Below, in pieces: positions 61,270 through 64,000 of a DNA stretch of 64,000 nucleotides. Under the pieces are notes generated by a model that worked only from the letters and a program-made list of their open reading frames with translations, did not search any database and had not been told where the DNA came from. Each line of letters begins with the position of its first letter. The stretch's first letter is position 1. The stretch comes from Trichoplax sp. H2 (taxonomy: Eukaryota; Placozoa; Uniplacotomia; Trichoplacea). The DNA lies in the NCBI GenBank assembly GCA_003344405.1, contig NOWV01000009.1:310001-374000 (forward strand). The letters run 5' to 3'. Position numbers and translations under genes: made by a program.

Positions 61270-64000
61270 ATGGCAACTACATCAGCCGAAAATGTTGGAG
61301 AAATCCTCGTAAGGGTAGGTACTTGTTGTTACAAGTATTTCTTTTGGATTTGTTAATTGGAAGATTACAATTACTCTGGCAATTACCTTGCTTAACGATG
61401 AGAATGTTTATAATAAGGGTAATCTCCAAATACATACTAACATCTTTTAGGTACAAGACGATCTGCATCGCTTGAAAGAACAATTAGCAAATGCTGGAGC
61501 ATCAAAAGGAAAGCAAGCTATTGATTTAAAATCTTTAGAACAAGCAATAGAAAGAACTGAAGAAGGATTAAGGGTACATAATGATCTAACTAAGCTAAAA
61601 CTATGACTACTTATGATTAAAATCATAATATCTTACCCTCCAATATTAGCAAAATGCCGACAAGGTCATGCATTCTATACAAAATCGTGTTCAAATTTTA
61701 CCAGCACTAAATTCTTCTGTAAAGAACGTTCCAGACTTTGAGTAAGTTGCTGTGATACCTTAGATCTATTTCTGAACTACCATTTCTTCTAATTTATAAA
61801 TTTTGAGATACATTTATTTAATGTTAATAGCTAATTTAACCCTTAAACTATTTTTACTATTAGTGGAGCTGACTTGATGATCAGCAATCGAAAAATGAAT
61901 CAAAACAGAATTCGGTATAAATACATATTTTCGCTCTTCCTTGTTATTCATACAGTGTGGCGTTAAATTTTATTTAATAACACTATCTATATCACTTACC
62001 TTCCAATATAGACCAAATGATAGCTATCAACAATATGCTGAATACTATTCAATGAGTCCGGGAGAGCAGGTCAAAAATAATATCAGATAATGGCGATTAA
62101 ATTTAACTTCGTTTAATTTAATGAACAAAAATAAGAAAACTTTTTTATCTTAACTAATTTTTGGAACCCTTTCTTTGTTATCTACATGAAAGGTGAAAGA
62201 GCTGCATAAAAGACGAACTATGGTCAAGCCAGATACAAATAATGCAAGACAACTATTAGAAAATGAATTTGACTTACCTAAACAAGCTAATACAATTCAG
62301 AAAGAATCGGTAATTACTTTTAAAATAGTAGATTAGTGGCAAAAGATTGTATTGATTTTAACTATAAACAACTTATTCTCTAATTTATTGAAGCATAAAC
62401 TTACTGGAAGAGTCTCAGTAGGCTCAAATGTTAAATCCTTGACGAAGCTACCAGCTAGAAATAGACGGGACCCTCAGGTAAATATCGTAAGCGTAGAAAT
62501 CGAAATCAATTTAACTAGGGAAACTAAGAATTAACATCAAATTTCTAACTTTGTGCTATTCTCAGTTAACACCCCCTCAAATTAAAGAAGAAGATGCAAG
62601 AAAGGGAATTTTGAGCTTATTAGAAAGAGGATTAATTCCTGTACGTACATAGTATTCCAATATCCTGACAATATTGCATGTTAATTATGCGGCTTTTTAC
62701 CTAAATACTATTTCCAACAGGCAGCAGCACAATTAACACTACAACCTGACCCAGTTAAAAGCAAATCAGCTCCGGTATGAAGTTACAATCATTGTTAAAT
62801 TATATATTCATATGTATGTTAATTATTATGTAACAGTATTATCCTAGTTTTATTTAATATCTTACTGATATTAAATACTTATAAATCTATAATTATAGCT
62901 GCATCATATCTCCGAACAATATTCCATGAGTTCAAAATATCTATCTGGTCATATCGGTAATTTAAATCTTAATTAAGGAAGAAAATTATTTAAAGGTATT
63001 CGCATCTTAACATATTTTTTACTAATAAAAATATTTTCGATTATGATTAGATATCGGTTTTAATATGGCAGGAGTCAAGGTAGCCAATGTTATCTTAATT
63101 AAAATGTTAAACTATCCATCTGCCAATATCAGCAATAGTTGATTTGACGAAGTCAATCATTATTTAGCTACAATTAAAATATATGCATCAACTATTTACT
63201 TAGCTTGATAGTAGTAAGCAAACACAGAATGAATTGACAGCTGTAGCAACCGCTCAAAGCATCGACAGAGAGAGCTTGCTAAAGCATGGCGAAAGGGATG
63301 AAGTAAGAGCTCTACTTGTAATTTATGTACCAGACCTTATAGCATTAGTAATATGTAGGAAAAATGAAATCAATATCACTAGCTAGCTATACTAAGGTAT
63401 TCATTATAACTATTTAGGCTAGGACGTCTACATTACGATCGAAGCAATACGAACTGCCGACATCATTATCTAAGGTAAACAAAGCAATAATCCAAAAGTT
63501 TCTTATCTATAAATATCAAATTCTCTCTATAGACTTGGTAAAATTTCTTCATTTTTCTCAGTCACTAAGCAAAAAACCTCCTACAGGACCCCCACCATCA
63601 TCTCCTACAACTGCTAGAACTCTACGATTCGTAATTAGTGGTGGGAAAGTAAAAGAAGATTCCGAAGTAGGCAACTACTGTAGTAATAATAATAAGATTA
63701 AAAATCTTATGACAAAATGAAATATTTTAAAACAAATTTTCTTTTTACTTTTAGGAATTTAAGGCATTTAAAAAAACATACATATTAAATTGGGGAAAGT
63801 AAGCGCAATACTATTTCAAACCTCTATTTAAGTAACTGATTAATAATTGTTTAGTGAATTTAAAATTAGATATACCACTTCTAACATTTAACACCGATAT
63901 ATCAACAGTATCGTAACAGTTTTGGGTGCCATGGAGCAATTCGCAAGAAACTATCGATTACCGGTTCTGTTTATCAATGGTGCAAAGTAAGCGTTATTAG
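61270..64000 (+). CDS. IQCH: IQ-motif-containing protein H-like (IQCH), 5' part; continues past window
   Basis: At least 16 short exons in continuous phase. The first three encode MATTSAENVGEILVR, VQDDLHRLKEQLANAG, DLKSLEQAIERTEEGLR and NADKVMHSIQNRVQILP, an N-terminal coiled coil resembling that of vertebrate IQCH. Later exons (61861-62760) are polar and include KEEDARKGILSLLERGLIP. The exon at about 63564-63668 has a proline-rich run (KKPPTGPPPSSPTT) followed by RTLRFVISGGKV. The last two visible exons (about 63756-63799 and 63909-63987) encode FKAFKKTYILNWG and IVTVLGAMEQFARNYRLPVL. The IQ motif and C-terminal half lie beyond 64000. IQCH is expressed mainly in testis/ciliated cells in vertebrates and binds calmodulin by family annotation. 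The name rests on N-terminal resemblance and the coiled-coil/Pro-rich order, so it is probable rather than certain. Confidence 0.7.

Noticed and set aside
1-64000. CRISPR arrays, insertion sequences, integrases or transposase genes.
   Set aside because: No spacer-repeat regularity and no transposase, reverse transcriptase or integrase motif was seen. The palindrome clusters have no constant spacer length.

Overview
This is animal nuclear DNA: AT-rich, with short exons, GT-AG introns and genes whose closest recognisable relatives are conserved metazoan ones. Base composition, compact introns and gene content fit a placozoan (Trichoplax/Hoilungia type). That placement is inference; no marker sequence was available to confirm it. 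All multi-exon models were assembled by hand from splice sites, reading phase and resemblance to known families.

Layout: ZFR (minus, start 4080, 3' part beyond the left edge) lies head to head with an unrecognised Ser/Asn/Asp-rich nuclear-type protein gene (plus, 6104-9546). Then come a hexose-6-phosphate mutarotase (minus, 10317-13494) and the telomere CST subunit CTC1 (minus, 13972-22926). CTC1 is head to head with nephrocystin-1 NPHP1 (plus, 23156-30587), with 229 bp between their start codons. A gene-poor stretch of about 6 kb follows, then a BCL2-family gene resembling MCL1 (plus, 38427-41059), an intronless ZIP zinc transporter (plus, 43228-44208), a C18orf32 homologue (minus, 47828-49725), a gene fusing a ubiquitin-like domain to a thioredoxin-like domain (plus, 51804-54581), CFAP161 (minus, 56061-57683), phosphomevalonate kinase PMVK (minus, 59431-60263) and the 5' part of an IQCH-like gene (plus, 61270 to the right edge). 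Three genes are ciliary or flagellar (NPHP1, CFAP161, probably IQCH). The rest are housekeeping genes with no common pathway.

The most striking feature is a family of short palindromic arrays built from the pentamer TACTG and its complement CAGTA, meeting head to head at a GTAC centre; the ideal unit is TACTGTACAGTA. They pile up in the 5' intergenic space of nearly every gene here: ZFR/Ser-rich, mutarotase, CTC1/NPHP1, BCL2-like, ZIP, C18orf32/UBL-Trx, CFAP161 and PMVK/IQCH. They are nearly absent from intergenic stretches flanked only by gene 3' ends. They may be a promoter-associated element, a replication or chromatin element, or a tiny mobile palindrome that prefers open promoters. The same arrays generate many false ORFs rich in Tyr, Cys, Thr, Val and Gln.
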